64,000 bases of DNA from NCBI GenBank assembly GCA_963169235.1, contig CAUJCX010000003.1:1-64000 (forward strand). The letters run 5' to 3'. Position numbers and translations under genes: made by a program. Every line of letters begins with the position of its first letter. Positions within the stretch are counted from its first letter, which is position 1. The notes beneath the pieces are model-generated. The model saw only the letters and a list, made by a program, of their open reading frames with translations. It was not told the origin of the DNA and ran no database searches. This stretch comes from Actinomycetota bacterium (GTDB lineage: Bacteria; Actinomycetota; Thermoleophilia; Miltoncostaeales; Miltoncostaeaceae). Shown here piece after piece: positions 14,000 to 26,059 of this stretch.

Positions 14000-15552
14000 C
14001 GAAACGGGGCGGATCCGGCCGCACGGGCCGTTCGACCGCGATCTTCGCGCTATGGACCGGCCTCAGCCGGGTGGTGGGCCTGGTGCGCGAGGTCATCGCC
14101 GCCGCGATGTTCGGCACGCAGGGCGCCATCAACGCGTTCGCGATCGCGTTCAACGTTCCCAACATCCTGCGCAGCCTGGTGGCCGACTCGGCCCTGTCGG
14201 CCGCGCTGATCCCCGTCTACACGCAGATGATCGAGCAGGGGCGCCGACGCGACGCGCAGCGCCTCTTGGGCGCGATGGTGGGGCTGATCTCGCTGGGCCT
14301 GGGCGCCCTCACGCTGGTGGTCATCGTGCTGGCCCCCTGGATCATGCCCCTGTTCGCACCGGGCTTCAGCCGCGAGCTGCAGGACCAGACGGTGGAGCTG
14401 TCGCGGATCATGTTCCCGATCGTGCCGCTCCTGGCCCTCACCGGGCTGGTGGCGGCCGTGCTGCAGGCCGAGGGCCGGTTCGGGGCCACCGGCTTCGTCC
14501 CCGTGCTGTGGAACGTGGTGATCGTGGTGGTGTTGGTGCTGGGGGCCGGGCTGTTCCCCGACCACCGGGTGGAGGCCTACGCGGTCGGCATCGTGCTGGG
14601 CACGCTGGCGCAACTGGTCTACCTGTGGGCGCACCTCGGCGGCGGGCTCGGGATCTCGCTGTCGTGGTTCACCCCCGAGGTGCGCAAGGTGCTGGTGCTG
14701 ATGCTGCCGGTCACGCTGGGCCTGGGCATGATCAACATCAACGCGGCCGTCGACAACGTGTTCGCCACGCTGGTCAGCGACGAGGCCGTGCGGGCCATCG
14801 AGACGGCGTTCCGCCTGTACATCCTGCCGCAGGGCGTGTTCAGCGTCGCCATCTCGACGGTGTTGTTCCCCGCCATCGCGCGGCTCGTCGCGCGCGGCGA
14901 CATGCGCGGCGTGGGCGAGACGGTCACCCAGGGCGTGCGCCAGATCTTCTTCATGCTGCTGCCCGCGTCCGCGTTCCTGATGGTGCTGGCCGAGCCCGTG
15001 ACGCGGCTGGTGTTCCAGCGGGGCGCGTTCGACGCGCGCTCCACGTCGCTGAGCGCGGCGGCCCTCGTGACGTTCACGCTGGGCCTGGTGTTCAACGGCG
15101 CGAGCCTGCTGGTCATCCGCGCGTTCTTCTCGATGCAGATCCCGTGGCTGCCCACCAAGGTCGCGGCGCTCGGCCTGGCGCTGAACGGCGTGCTGGACGC
15201 GCTCTTCTATTCGCCGCTGGGCACCGCCGGCATCCCGCTGGCCACGTCGATCACCAGCTTCGTGACGTTCGTGGTGCTGCTGCGCGCCCTGCAACGCGAG
15301 GTGGACGGCATCTCGTTCCTCGACCTGGTCGACGGCTTCACGTGGTCGCTCGCGGGCGCGCTGACGCTCGCGCTGCTGTCGTGGTGCACGTGGCGCATCC
15401 TCGACGACGCGCTGGGGCGGTCGTTCCCGGCACAGGTCGTGAGCGTCGGCCTGGCCCTGGTGATGGGCACCGTCGCGTACCTGTCGACCGCCCTGGCCAC
15501 CCGCCAGCCCGAACTGTCGGCGCTGGCGCGGTTGGGCAGGCCGCTACGATGA
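13996..15552 (+). CDS. murJ: MurJ lipid II flippase
   Basis: This 518-residue polytopic MATE-like protein of the MviN/MurJ family moves lipid II across the membrane for peptidoglycan synthesis. The family start ([28 protein letters not shown]) and the conserved [14 protein letters not shown] and [13 protein letters not shown] blocks are clear, with about 14 hydrophobic segments. It lacks the kinase-like and extracellular extensions of mycobacterial MviN. GTG 13996 overlaps the stop of the upstream mini-ORF. lepA begins four bases after its stop. Confidence 0.95.
   Translation: MTKRGGSGRTGRSTAIFALWTGLSRVVGLVREVIAAAMFGTQGAINAFAIAFNVPNILRSLVADSALSAALIPVYTQMIEQGRRRDAQRLLGAMVGLISLGLGALTLVVIVLAPWIMPLFAPGFSRELQDQTVELSRIMFPIVPLLALTGLVAAVLQAEGRFGATGFVPVLWNVVIVVVLVLGAGLFPDHRVEAYAVGIVLGTLAQLVYLWAHLGGGLGISLSWFTPEVRKVLVLMLPVTLGLGMININAAVDNVFATLVSDEAVRAIETAFRLYILPQGVFSVAISTVLFPAIARLVARGDMRGVGETVTQGVRQIFFMLLPASAFLMVLAEPVTRLVFQRGAFDARSTSLSAAALVTFTLGLVFNGASLLVIRAFFSMQIPWLPTKVAALGLALNGVLDALFYSPLGTAGIPLATSITSFVTFVVLLRALQREVDGISFLDLVDGFTWSLAGALTLALLSWCTWRILDDALGRSFPAQVVSVGLALVMGTVAYLSTALATRQPELSALARLGRPLR
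15545..15550 (+). promoter_or_regulatory. -10 element of lepA, leaderless
   Basis: TACGAT in the last codons of murJ ends six bases before GTG 15557. No Shine-Dalgarno sequence precedes lepA. The match could be chance, since coupling from murJ is also possible. Confidence 0.4.
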
Positions 15553-15556
15553 TCAC

Positions 15557-17361
<1,805 letters not shown>

Positions 17362-17365
<4 letters not shown>

Positions 17366-18525
17366 TCGGCGGGGCGCGCACCGCGCCGCATCCGGCCGAC
17401 GCCACGCAGGGGGCGCTGCCCATGGACCCGGTGCGCCACCTGTACGTGCACCTACCGTTCTGTCACCACCGGTGCGGCTACTGCGCGTTCGTGGTCGAGA
17501 CCGGCGGCCTCGATCGGCGCGACGCCTACCTGGACGCCGTCATCGACGAGATCACGCACCGACGCCGCGAGCTCGGCGCACTCGACACCGTCTACCTGGG
17601 CGGCGGCACGCCGGCGCTGATGCGCCCCCGGCGCATCGCCCGCCTGCTGGACGCGGTGGCGGACATCACGGCGCCGGACGCCGAGGTGACCATGGAGGCG
17701 AACCCCGAGAGCGTCGACGCCGCCCAGCTGGAGGCGTTCCGCGCGGCCGGCGTCACCCGCCTGTCGGTGGGCGCGCAGTCGCTGCGGCCCCACGTGCTGA
17801 GTGCCCTCGACCGCCGCGCCACGCCCGCGCAGGTGGAGGGCGCGGTGCGCTGCGCCCGCCGGGCCGGCTTCCGGTCCATCAGCGTCGACCTGCTGTTCGG
17901 CGTCCCGGGGCAGACGGCGGACGACGTGCGCGCCGACATCGACCGGGTACTCGATCTGGGCGTCGACCACGTCTCGTGGTACGAACTGGAGCTGAAGCCC
18001 GGAAGCGCCCTGACCCGTGCCGGCACCCACCTGCCGGACGAGGACGACGTGGCCGACGCGTACGAGGCCATCGTCGACGCGCTCGTGGCGGCGGGGTTCG
18101 AGTGGTACGAGACGGCCAACTTCGCGCGGCCGGGGCACCGCGCCCGCCACAACGTGGCGTACTGGCGGGGTCGCGACCACGCGGGCGTGGGCGTCGGCGC
18201 GGTGGGCACCCACGGCGCCACGCGCCGCCGCAACGCCCCGGGCGTCGACCGCTACGTCGCGGCCGTGCGGGACGACGGCGCCGCTCCGCACTCGCGGGAG
18301 GCGCTCAGCCCCGCCACGCGGCGGCGCGAGGCGTGGATGCTGGGGCTGCGGCTGCGTGAGGGCGTCGACATGCGCGAGGTGGGGGAGCCCGACGACGTCC
18401 GCGCGCTCGACGACCTGGTGGACGCCGGCATGGTGCACCGCGACGGCAGCCGCGTGCGGCTGTCGCACCGCGCGCGGTTCGTCGGCAACGCCGTGGCCGG
18501 TCGGCTGATGGACTTCGGCGCATGA
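17362..18525 (+). CDS. hemW: radical SAM heme chaperone HemW
   Basis: This radical SAM protein of the HemN/HemW family has the cluster motif [11 protein letters not shown] (CxxxCxxC) near the N-terminus. [19 protein letters not shown] and [12 protein letters not shown] follow. HemW delivers heme and lacks the coproporphyrinogen-oxidase-specific C-terminal features. I start it at GTG 17362, which overlaps the lepA stop as GTGA. ATG 17422 (20 codons later, with a G-rich stretch upstream) gives the more compact family-like N-terminus and is a fair alternative. Confidence 0.9.
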
Positions 18526-19580
18526 CCGACGACGCGTCCCACATCCCCGCCGCGACGCTGACGCCCCGCCAGGAGGCGATCCTGAGGGCCGTGGTGGAGC
18601 GGTACGTCGCGTCCGGCACGCCCGTCGCCAGCAAGCACATGGCCCGGGGCGACATCGCGGCGTCGCCGTCGACCGTGCGCAACGAGCTGGCGCGCCTGGA
18701 GGAGATGGGCTTCCTGCGTCATCCCCACACGTCGGCGGGGCGGGTGCCGACCGACGCGGGGTATCGGTACTACGTCGACGAGATGCTGCCGGCCCTGCCG
18801 GTGCCGGCGTCCGCCCAGGCGATCGCACGGGTCCTTCAGCCCGGCGCGATGCGGGCCGAGGTCACCGACGCGCTGCAGCAACTGGCGGACGACGTCTCGC
18901 AGGTGACCGACCTGCTGGGCGTCGTCACGGCACCGGCGCCGCCGTCGGCCACGGTGCGGCACGTCGAGGTGCTGATCCTGCAACCGCAGGTGGTGATGGT
19001 GGTCGTCATCACGTCCGCGGGCGACGTGCGCAAGCGCATCCACACGTTCGACCACGCCGTCGACCAGGGCCTGGCCGAGTGGGCGCGCGCGTTCCTCAAC
19101 GAGCGCGCCGCCGGCTACCCCGTGGGCAGCGGCACGCTGGAGGGGCGCCTGGACGACCCGTCACTGTCCGCGCGCGAGCGCGGGTTCGTCGAGACGCTGG
19201 GGCCCGCGCTGCTCGACGGCGACCCGGCGTCGCAGGGCGCGCTGTTCGTGGGCGGGCGGGCGCGCCTGCTGCACGGCCACCGCTCCGAGATCGAGGTGAT
19301 CGACGCGCTGATGGAGCGCCTGGAGGAGCGCTACACGCTGCTGGCACTGCTGCGCGGCGCACTGACGCGCCACGAGGTCTACCTGCGCATCGGGCGTGAG
19401 CTGCCGGAGCCCGGCCTGCAGGGGCTGGCGATGGTGGCGGCCAACTACGGGGTGCCGCGCGGCAACCTGGGCACGGTGTCCGTGTTCGGGCCGACGCGGA
19501 TGGACTACCCGCTGGCCGTAGCGACCGTGAAGAACGCCGCGGCGGCGCTCAGCCGGTACCTGGAGGACGTGTACGAGTAG
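18522..19580 (+). CDS. hrcA: heat-inducible transcription repressor HrcA
   Basis: This 352-residue HrcA has an N-terminal winged helix (LTPRQEAILRAVVERYVASGTPVASK, then SPSTVRNELARLEEMGFL) and the SAGRVPTDAGYRYYVDEML signature. The C-terminal GAF-like domain is complete, with YGVPRGNLGTVSVFGPTRMDYPLA. HrcA represses chaperone operons through CIRCE elements, but none is visible in this window. It overlaps hemW by ATGA. dnaJ, usually next to hrcA in this cluster, is 14.6 kb away. Confidence 0.96.
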   Translation: MTDDASHIPAATLTPRQEAILRAVVERYVASGTPVASKHMARGDIAASPSTVRNELARLEEMGFLRHPHTSAGRVPTDAGYRYYVDEMLPALPVPASAQAIARVLQPGAMRAEVTDALQQLADDVSQVTDLLGVVTAPAPPSATVRHVEVLILQPQVVMVVVITSAGDVRKRIHTFDHAVDQGLAEWARAFLNERAAGYPVGSGTLEGRLDDPSLSARERGFVETLGPALLDGDPASQGALFVGGRARLLHGHRSEIEVIDALMERLEERYTLLALLRGALTRHEVYLRIGRELPEPGLQGLAMVAANYGVPRGNLGTVSVFGPTRMDYPLAVATVKNAAAALSRYLEDVYE

Positions 19581-19602
19581 CGGGGCGCGCGCGGCGCCCC
19601 GC
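19580..19602. terminator. hairpin between converging hrcA and chemoreceptor gene
   Basis: GCGGGGCGC (19580-19588) pairs perfectly with GCGCCCCGC (19594-19602) with a five-base loop, directly at the hrcA stop and before the opposing gene's stop. It is likely a bidirectional terminator without a T-tract. Confidence 0.55.
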
Positions 19603-19613
19603 CACCCGTGGGG

Positions 19614-21326
19614 CTACACCGTGAAGTGACCCACCAGCGAGGTGAGGCCGTCCGCCTGGCGGCGCAGATCCTCCGCCGAACGCGACATGGTGCCGACGAC
19701 GCTTGCGGTCTGCTCGCTCGACGCCGCGACCTCCTGGGCGGACGCCGCGTTCTCCTGCGACACGGCGGCGACGCTGGCCGCGCCGTCCTTCACCGCAACG
19801 GCGCCGGCGGCCAGCACCTGGGCGGCGCCGGCGACCTGCTCCACCTCATCCGCCACGCGGTTCACGCCATCCTCGATCTCGACGAACGCCTCGCCGGCGG
19901 ACTGCACGGTCTGTGTACCGGCGGTCACCTCGTCGCGTCCGGCGTACATGGCCTCGACGGCGCGCGACGTCTCCGACTGGATGTCGCGGACGATGTGACC
20001 GATGGACCCGGCGGCCGACTGCACTTCCTCGGCCAGCGAGCGCACCTCATCCGCGACCACCGCGAAGCCGCGGCCGTTCTCGCCGGCGCGGGCGGCCTCG
20101 ATGGCGGCGTTCAGCGCCAGCAGATTGGTCTGGCCGGCGATGTTGGTGATGGTGGTGACGATCTCCTCGATCTGCTCCCCGCGCTCGCCCAGGCCGGTCC
20201 CGACCTCGCCGACGCTGGCGACGGACGCCTCGATGCGTCGCATGGCCTCGGTGGCGCGCTCGACGCGGGCGGAGCCCTCGCGGGCGGCGGCCCCGGCGTC
20301 GCGGGTGGCCTCGGCCGCCCGGTGACCGCCCTCCGCCACGTTGGTGACGCCGCCGGCCATGCTCTCGGCGGTCTCGGACACGTTGGCCGTGACGCGCGCC
20401 TGCTCGGACGAGCCCTGGGCGACGGCGTCGACGGTGCCGGCGATCTCCTTCATGGCGAGGTCGGCCTGCGACGCGCCGTCGGCCATCTGGCGGGCGGTCT
20501 CGGTGACCGCGGCCGCGGCCGCCGACACCTCGGTGACCAGGCCCTGGACGCGGGCGACCAGGCGGTTGAACGCCTTCGACACGGCGCCGATCTCGTCGGT
20601 GCGGGTGTCGTCCAGACGCTGGGTCAGGTCGCCGTCGCCGTCCGCGATCTCCTCCATGCGGGTGCGCAGCTCGGCCAGCGGGCCGCGGATGCTCGACACC
20701 AGCCACCAGCCGATGGCGCCGCCCAGCAGCAGGCTCAGCACCAGGGCACCGATGGCCACCTGCTTGGCCAGGGCCGACTCGGAGCTGAACGTGGAGTGGG
20801 CCACCGCGGCACCCGCCAGCGCCTGCTCCTTCAGGCCGTCCAGCGACTTCTCGTAGTCCTTGCGGATGTCACGGCTGGCGCCGAGGGCCTCGGCGGACGC
20901 CGCCTCGGGGTCGGTCGCCCGCAGCGCGAACTCCTTGTCGAGCTGCGCGTACCACGCGTTGATCTTGCCGCGCAGCTCCGCCACGCCCTTCGCCTGCGGG
21001 CTGCCGGCGGGGTAGAGCTTCTCGGCCGCCGCCAGGTCCTCCTCCACGCCCGGCTTGCGCTTCTCGTTGATCTCGGTGACGAACTCGGCGTCGCCGGTCA
21101 GCATGAAGCCACGCTCGTCGTTGGCCGTGGCCTTGAGGCCGGTGGCCGCGTCACCGAGCGCCGTGACGTACGGCGTGGCCCGGTTGCCCAGCTCGTTCTC
21201 GGCGGTGGCGAGGTGTCCGGTCAGCACGAGGCTGGTCACCGAGGACACCAGGGCGACCACGACGAACGCCGCGACCCCGATATAGAGACGCTGGATGATG
21301 GTGAGGCGTGAGGTGAGTGCGCGCAC
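19614..21326 (-). CDS. methyl-accepting chemotaxis protein
   Basis: This 570-residue receptor has one membrane segment at 14-36 and another at 190-210. They flank a helical periplasmic sensor of about 150 residues with a CHASE3/four-helix-bundle look ([14 protein letters not shown]). A HAMP domain (211-263) and a coiled-coil signalling domain follow. The hairpin tip signature includes [22 protein letters not shown] at roughly 395-420. No CheR-tethering pentapeptide is visible at the C-terminus. It starts at GTG 21326 with AAGGA 12 bases upstream. No other che genes are in the window, so its pathway is elsewhere. Confidence 0.93.
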   Translation of the reverse strand: MRALTSRLTIIQRLYIGVAAFVVVALVSSVTSLVLTGHLATAENELGNRATPYVTALGDAATGLKATANDERGFMLTGDAEFVTEINEKRKPGVEEDLAAAEKLYPAGSPQAKGVAELRGKINAWYAQLDKEFALRATDPEAASAEALGASRDIRKDYEKSLDGLKEQALAGAAVAHSTFSSESALAKQVAIGALVLSLLLGGAIGWWLVSSIRGPLAELRTRMEEIADGDGDLTQRLDDTRTDEIGAVSKAFNRLVARVQGLVTEVSAAAAAVTETARQMADGASQADLAMKEIAGTVDAVAQGSSEQARVTANVSETAESMAGGVTNVAEGGHRAAEATRDAGAAAREGSARVERATEAMRRIEASVASVGEVGTGLGERGEQIEEIVTTITNIAGQTNLLALNAAIEAARAGENGRGFAVVADEVRSLAEEVQSAAGSIGHIVRDIQSETSRAVEAMYAGRDEVTAGTQTVQSAGEAFVEIEDGVNRVADEVEQVAGAAQVLAAGAVAVKDGAASVAAVSQENAASAQEVAASSEQTASVVGTMSRSAEDLRRQADGLTSLVGHFTV

Positions 21327-21577
21327 GGTCTGGGCCGTTCCTTCGCGTAGGCGGGTGGGGGTGCCCCTTGCGGACGGACGGGGCCCTTGAGAGATCGGCC
21401 GGGCCACGCCCCGATCTGAGTCCCCGGGCAGACGGAATCGTCCACCGCTGCCGCGTCGCACCCTCGCCGTCGCGGGGATCGGTGCGCCCTCGCGGGAGGG
21501 GGGATCACGGTCGTCTCGGGCCCACGAGTTATCGTGGTGCGATAACAGGCACGCGTCGCCATTGCGCGATGGAAGCG
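21327..21577 (-). other. long 5' region of the chemoreceptor gene
   Basis: These 250 bases between nadE and the receptor gene contain no reading frame that looks coding. They include a perfect 7-5-7 inverted repeat at 21528-21546 and, nearer the receptor, several GC-rich self-complementary stretches. A structured leader is possible, but no known riboswitch was confirmed. Confidence 0.4.
21528..21546. promoter_or_regulatory. perfect inverted repeat GTTATCG-N5-CGATAAC
   Basis: The arms at 21528-21534 and 21540-21546 are exact complements around TGGTG. The repeat is much more AT-rich than its surroundings, as expected for a regulator-binding site upstream of the chemoreceptor gene. Confidence 0.5.
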
Positions 21578-23617
21578 CTAATCGAGGGGAATGTCGTCCA
21601 GGTCGGCCAGCCACGCTGCGGCCGACGCGTCGGACGGCATGCGCCAATCCCCGCGGGGCGACAGGGCTCCACCCGAGACCACCTTGGGCCCGTTGGGGAG
21701 GGCCGAGCGCTTGAACTGGTTGGCGAAGAAGCGCCGCACGAACACCTCGAGCCAATGCCGCACCGTCGCCAGGTCGAACTGGGGGCGCTCGTCGTCGGGC
21801 AGCCCCGCCGGCCACTGCCCCGCGGACGCGTCGCGCCAGGCGTGGTGGGCGAGGAACGCGATCTTGCGCGGTCGGGCGCCGCGCCGCAGCACGTGGAACA
21901 GCGTGAAGTCCTGCAGCGAGTAGGGGCCCACCGCGGCCTCGGTGGACTGCGGGGGGGCTCCGTCGGTGGCGGGCACCAGCTCGGGGCTGATCTCGGTGTC
22001 GAGGACGGACTGAAGGACGGCGTCGACGGTCGCGTCGAACTGGCCGTCCGCGATGACCCAGCGGATGAGGTGCTGGATGAGCGTCTTGGGCACCCCGGCG
22101 TTGACGCCGTAGTGCGACATGTGGTCGCCGACGCCGTACGTGCACCAGCCGAGCGCCAGCTCGGAGAGGTCGCCCGTGCCCAGCACGATGCCGCCGCGCT
22201 GGTTCGCGGCCCGGAACAGCAGGTCGGTGCGCAGGCCCGCCTGCACGTTCTCGAACGTCACGTCGTACGCGGGCTCCCCCTCGGCGGCGGGATGGCCCAG
22301 GTCGCTCAGCATCCGCGTGGCCAGCGGCCGGATGTCGATCTCCTCGAACGTCACTCCCAGGGCCCGGCAGAGGTCGTGCGCGTGGGCCTTGGTGCGGTCC
22401 GACGTGGCGAACCCCGGCATGGTGAACGCCAGGATGTCGGTGCGCGGGCGCTCGAGGCGGTCGAGGGCCTTCGCGGCCACGATGAGGGCGTGGGTCGAAT
22501 CGAGCCCGCCGGACACACCGATGACGATGGTGGGCGTGCCGATGGCGCGCAGGCGCTGCTCGAGGCCGGCGACCTGGATGTTGTAGGCCTCGTAGCAGTC
22601 GAGCGCCAGCCGCTCCGGATCGTCGGGGACGAACGGGAAGCGGTCGACGGCGCGCACGAGGCCCAGGTCGCCCGCCGGGGGGCACAGCGCGAAGTCGATG
22701 GTGCGTGCCCGCCCCACGCGGTCGGCCAGCGCGCGGCGGTTGTCGTCGAACGTGCCCTGGCGCATGCGCTCCTGTCGCAGCGCGTCCAGGTCGACGTCGG
22801 CGACGGTGCGCTGCGGGCCCGACGCGAACCGCGCGCTCTCGGCCAGCAGCGTCCCCAGCTCGAACACCATGGCCTGTCCGTCCCAGGCCAGGTCGGTCGT
22901 GGACTCGCCCTCGCCCGCCGCGGCGTAGACGTAGGCCGCGGCGCAGCGCACGCTGGCGGCGCGGCAGAGGTCGCGACGGGCGTCGGCCTTGGTCACCGTG
23001 ATGGGGGAGCCCGAGATGTTCACCAGCACCGTCGCCCCGGCCAGCGCGGCCTCGGCGGACGGCGGCACGGGCACCCACATGTCTTCGCACACCTCCACGT
23101 GGAACGCCAGGCCCTCCACGTCGGACGCCGCGAACACCAGATCGGGGCCGAACGGCACCCACTCGTCGCCCACCAGGGCCGCCGCGCCGTGCCGGTCGTC
23201 GCCGGGCGCGAAGTGCCGGCGCTCGTAGAACTCCCGGTACGTGGGGACGTACGACTTCGGCGCCACCCCCAGCACGCGCCCCCGGTGGATCACGACGGCG
23301 CAGTTGTAGAGGCGGTGTCCCACCCGCAGCGGTGCGCCCACGACCAGCACGGGCATGAGGCCCTCGCTGGCGGCGCGGACGTGGTCGACGGCGCGCAGGG
23401 CCGCGTCCAAGAGGGCGTCCTGCAGCAGCAGGTCGTCGATGGCGTAGCCGGTGAGGCATAGCTCGGGGAAGACGGCGAGGGCCACGTGGTCGGCGTCGCA
23501 CTCGCGCGCGGCCGCGACGACGGCGGCGGCGTTGGCGGCGGGATCGGCCACGGTCACGGGAACCGTGCACGCGGCGATGCGGGCGAAACCCTGCGCATAG
23601 GCGTTGTGGAAGTCCAT
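21578..23617 (-). CDS. nadE: glutamine-dependent NAD+ synthetase
   Basis: This 679-residue two-domain enzyme makes NAD from deamido-NAD. The N-terminal nitrilase-type glutaminase domain has the triad E52 ([10 protein letters not shown]), K121 ([12 protein letters not shown]) and C177 (VEVCEDMW). The C-terminal synthetase domain has the PP-loop SGGLDSTHA and the [17 protein letters not shown] block. The length equals that of the mycobacterial enzyme family, where ammonia is channelled between domains. It starts at ATG 23617 behind a leaderless TAGGCT promoter. It is divergent from the TDT transporter. Confidence 0.97.
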   Translation of the reverse strand: MDFHNAYAQGFARIAACTVPVTVADPAANAAAVVAAARECDADHVALAVFPELCLTGYAIDDLLLQDALLDAALRAVDHVRAASEGLMPVLVVGAPLRVGHRLYNCAVVIHRGRVLGVAPKSYVPTYREFYERRHFAPGDDRHGAAALVGDEWVPFGPDLVFAASDVEGLAFHVEVCEDMWVPVPPSAEAALAGATVLVNISGSPITVTKADARRDLCRAASVRCAAAYVYAAAGEGESTTDLAWDGQAMVFELGTLLAESARFASGPQRTVADVDLDALRQERMRQGTFDDNRRALADRVGRARTIDFALCPPAGDLGLVRAVDRFPFVPDDPERLALDCYEAYNIQVAGLEQRLRAIGTPTIVIGVSGGLDSTHALIVAAKALDRLERPRTDILAFTMPGFATSDRTKAHAHDLCRALGVTFEEIDIRPLATRMLSDLGHPAAEGEPAYDVTFENVQAGLRTDLLFRAANQRGGIVLGTGDLSELALGWCTYGVGDHMSHYGVNAGVPKTLIQHLIRWVIADGQFDATVDAVLQSVLDTEISPELVPATDGAPPQSTEAAVGPYSLQDFTLFHVLRRGARPRKIAFLAHHAWRDASAGQWPAGLPDDERPQFDLATVRHWLEVFVRRFFANQFKRSALPNGPKVVSGGALSPRGDWRMPSDASAAAWLADLDDIPLD

Positions 23618-23624
23618 TCGCGGA

Positions 23625-23630
23625 AGCCTA
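23625..23630 (-). promoter_or_regulatory. -10 element of nadE, leaderless
   Basis: On the minus strand TAGGCT is followed by TCCGCGA and the nadE ATG. Transcription is expected to start at or beside the start codon. There is no ribosome binding site. Confidence 0.55.
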
Positions 23631-23677
23631 CGACGCCGGGTCGGCGGTCGGGGGTGCGCGGCGGACCCGTGCCCGGA

Positions 23678-23683
23678 TACCCT
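23678..23683 (+). promoter_or_regulatory. -10 element of TDT transporter gene, leaderless
   Basis: TACCCT ends six bases before GTG 23690. The intervening GGAGG is only one base from the start codon, too close for a normal ribosome binding site. Confidence 0.45.
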
Positions 23684-23689
23684 GGAGGC

Positions 23690-24748
23690 GTGACGGCGTC
23701 GACGGCCTCGTGGCTCGACCAATCGGTGCGGACCTTCGCGCCCGGCTACCCGGCGCTCGTCATGGCCACCGGCATCATCTCGGTGGGCCTCGAGCTGCGC
23801 GGCCACGCCACCGCGTCCCGCGGGATGATGGTGCTCGGCATCGCGGCGCTGTGCGTGCACGCGCTGGTGCTGGCCTGGCGGGTGGTGCGCCACCGCGACG
23901 CCCTCGCGGCCGATTTGCGCAACCCGGGCGTCGCCTTCGGGTTCTTCACGGTGATCGCCGCGATGAACGTGACGGGCGTGCGGCTGGCCATGGCGGGGCA
24001 CCTCGCGTGGACGGCCGCCCTGCTGGCCGCGTCCGGGGCGCTGTGGCTGGTGGCGGGGTACGTGATCCCGTGGACCGCGGTGCTGGGGCCCCGCCCGCGT
24101 CCCGGCCTCGAGAGCGCGAACGGGACGTGGTTCACGTGGGTGGTCGGCAGCCAGTCCGTCGCCGTGGCGGCCGCAGCGCTGGAGCCGCACTATCACGGTC
24201 TGCGCGACGTGCTCGCCGTGGTCGCGGTGGTCAGCTGGTCGGTGGGCGTGTTCCTGTATGGGTCCGCGGGCGTGTTCGTCGCGCTGCGGCTGATGCTCTA
24301 CGACCTGCGGCCCGCCGATCTGACGCCGCCGTACTGGGTGTCGATGGGGGCGGCGGCGATCACGGTGCTGGCGGGCGCACGCATCGTCGAGATGGCCGAC
24401 GCACCGATGGTGGCGGCCACGCGCGCGCTCATCGCGGGCATCGCCGTGGTGTTCTGGGCGTTCGCGACGTGGCTCATCCCGGTGCTCGTCGCCGCGGGGT
24501 GGTGGCGTCACGTGCGCCACCGGCAACCGCTGGCCTACGAACCCACGCTCTGGAGCATGATCTTCCCGCTGGGGATGTACGCGGTGGCCGGGATCTACCT
24601 GGGCGAGGCCGACCATCTTCCGCTGGTCGGCGCGGTGGGCGCGGTCGAGCTGTGGGTGGCCCTGGGGGCGTGGATGATCACGTTCGGCGCGATGCTGCGG
24701 CACCTGGCCATCGCGTGGGTCGCGCACCGGCGTGGCGCGCCGGCCTGA
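23690..24748 (+). CDS. TDT/SLAC1-type transporter
   Basis: This 352-residue protein has about ten hydrophobic segments and begins with the family-typical FAPGYPALVMATGIISVGLEL. The TDT family (tellurite-resistance/dicarboxylate transporters, related to plant SLAC1 anion channels) includes TehA and fungal Mae1. The substrate cannot be deduced. GTG 23690 is preceded by a leaderless promoter. It shares an intergenic region of 72 bases with nadE, with which it may be divergently controlled. Confidence 0.8.
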   Translation: MTASTASWLDQSVRTFAPGYPALVMATGIISVGLELRGHATASRGMMVLGIAALCVHALVLAWRVVRHRDALAADLRNPGVAFGFFTVIAAMNVTGVRLAMAGHLAWTAALLAASGALWLVAGYVIPWTAVLGPRPRPGLESANGTWFTWVVGSQSVAVAAAALEPHYHGLRDVLAVVAVVSWSVGVFLYGSAGVFVALRLMLYDLRPADLTPPYWVSMGAAAITVLAGARIVEMADAPMVAATRALIAGIAVVFWAFATWLIPVLVAAGWWRHVRHRQPLAYEPTLWSMIFPLGMYAVAGIYLGEADHLPLVGAVGAVELWVALGAWMITFGAMLRHLAIAWVAHRRGAPA

Positions 24749-24788
24749 CCTGAGCGCCGCGCCGGACGGGCGTCCGCTGCTTGGTGAG

Positions 24789-24817
24789 GTCAACAGTTGA
24801 CATCAACCGGATAGCAT
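24789..24817 (+). promoter_or_regulatory. MarR-type operator and promoter
   Basis: GTCAACAGTTGAC (24789-24801) is a perfect palindrome, and the overlapping GTTGACATCAAC (24796-24807) is a second one. Downstream TAGCAT (24812-24817) ends six bases before the marR ATG. The palindromes cover the -35 region, a typical position for autorepression by a MarR dimer. Confidence 0.65.
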
Positions 24818-24823
24818 GCGCGC

Positions 24824-25273
24824 ATGTCGCTGGCGCAGGATCTCGCGAAGGCACGCGAGCTCAACACCCTCATGTTCGAGGCGGGCGAGGCCGTGGGCCG
24901 CGAGTTCGCCGAGGTCGTCAGTCCCCACGGGCTGACCCCCGTACAGGCCCGCACCATCCTGCTGCTGGTGAAGCCCCTGCCGATGGGGCTGGTGGCCCGC
25001 CACGCCCGCTGCGACGCCTCCAACATCACGGGCCTGGCCGACCGGCTCGAGGCCCTGGGCCTGGTGGCGCGCGTGGCGGGGGACGACCGCCGGGTGAAGC
25101 TGCTGGAGCTCACCGAGGCGGGACGCGCCCTGCGCCGGCGCCTGGCGGCCGACGTGGCCCGCGGCGCGGCCGTCCTCGCGCGGCTCGACGCGGACGAACG
25201 GGATGCGCTCGCCGTGCTGTTGCGCAAGCTGGTGGCCGACCCGGTCGAGGCTGAACAGGCCGTTCGGAGGTAG
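24824..25273 (+). CDS. MarR family transcription regulator
   Basis: This 149-residue winged-helix regulator has the recognition helix in CDASNITGLADRLEALGLV (about 65-83) and a wing in RVAGDDRRVKLLELTEAG. These proteins usually repress their own gene and neighbours until a small aromatic or oxidant ligand binds. A nested palindrome lies immediately upstream. Likely targets are itself and the downstream hypothetical and MFS transporter genes. It appears to be leaderless. Confidence 0.92.
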   Translation: MSLAQDLAKARELNTLMFEAGEAVGREFAEVVSPHGLTPVQARTILLLVKPLPMGLVARHARCDASNITGLADRLEALGLVARVAGDDRRVKLLELTEAGRALRRRLAADVARGAAVLARLDADERDALAVLLRKLVADPVEAEQAVRR

Positions 25274-25322
25274 GATCCCCGCTCGTGCGCGGCTCCGAGG
25301 GCCGCCGAGGCGGGGGACCGAC

Positions 25323-25988
25323 GTGGACGACCGATACGAGATCATCGAGGTGTGGCGCCGGCCCCTGCGGGGTGAGCCGCGCGCCGCCGTGCGGGTCCTG
25401 GCCAAGACCGAGTCGGGCGCGGCGGGTCCCGAGGAGTACGCCGTCGGCCTGTCGACGCTGGCCGAGGCCCAGCTTCTGCCCATGCTGGACGACGCCGACC
25501 TGTTCACGGGCCTGTCGTTCGCCGAGGCCCACTGGCTGGCCGCCGTGATCGACGGCGCGTCCGAGACCGTGGAGGACGCCGAGCACCTCTTGTTCGACCT
25601 GCGCGTGCCGGTCGACCTGACGTGGCGCGACGTCGACCTGCAGTCCGAGGTGATCGAGCCCGGCGGCGTGCGCTCGCAGCCGCTTCTGTCGTGGCGCCCG
25701 GCGGGCACCGACATCCCGGTCGGGGCGCAGTACGGCATCGCCACCTACACGCTCGACTGCGGCCACCAGTCGGTCGAGATCCTGCGCCAGGACCCCGACG
25801 TGGCGCCGTTCTGGTTGGAGGAGACGGGCGTCGAGGAACTCGTGGCGCGCGACGCCCGCAGCCTCGTTCGCCTGCTGATGGGTGAGCCCACGCTGGAGGC
25901 CGCCCACCGCATCGTGGCCCAGTACCAGGAGAACATGATCGTGCACCCGGAGGACCTGGACGAGGACGAGGACGGAGACGACGACTGA
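25323..25988 (+). CDS. hypothetical protein with acidic tail
   Basis: The 221-residue product is not a family I recognise. It begins VDDRYEIIEVWRRPLRGEPRA, is acidic and cytosolic (no signal or membrane segment), and ends with a run of aspartate and glutamate. GTG 25323 has GGGGGAC just upstream. A TAGGAT at 25271-25276, overlapping the marR stop, could be its promoter. It lies between a MarR regulator and an MFS transporter whose frame begins at its stop codon, so all three are probably one functional unit. Confidence 0.6.
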   Translation: MDDRYEIIEVWRRPLRGEPRAAVRVLAKTESGAAGPEEYAVGLSTLAEAQLLPMLDDADLFTGLSFAEAHWLAAVIDGASETVEDAEHLLFDLRVPVDLTWRDVDLQSEVIEPGGVRSQPLLSWRPAGTDIPVGAQYGIATYTLDCGHQSVEILRQDPDVAPFWLEETGVEELVARDARSLVRLLMGEPTLEAAHRIVAQYQENMIVHPEDLDEDEDGDDD

Positions 25989-26059
25989 CGCCTGACCCGC
26001 GCGTCTGGCAGGACGCGCCCCACGTCGTCGCGGCGCAGCGCCGCACCCTCGGCGTCCTG

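Noticed and set aside
18200-18525. CIRCE element near hrcA
   Set aside because: The TTAGCACTC-N9-GAGTGCTAA pattern was looked for upstream of hemW, hrcA and dnaJ and not found.
21420-21480. Cyclic-di-GMP-I riboswitch before the chemoreceptor gene
   Set aside because: A GACGC...GCAGC segment is reminiscent, but the conserved GCAAACC and CGCAAAGC blocks are missing, so I only list an unexplained structured leader.
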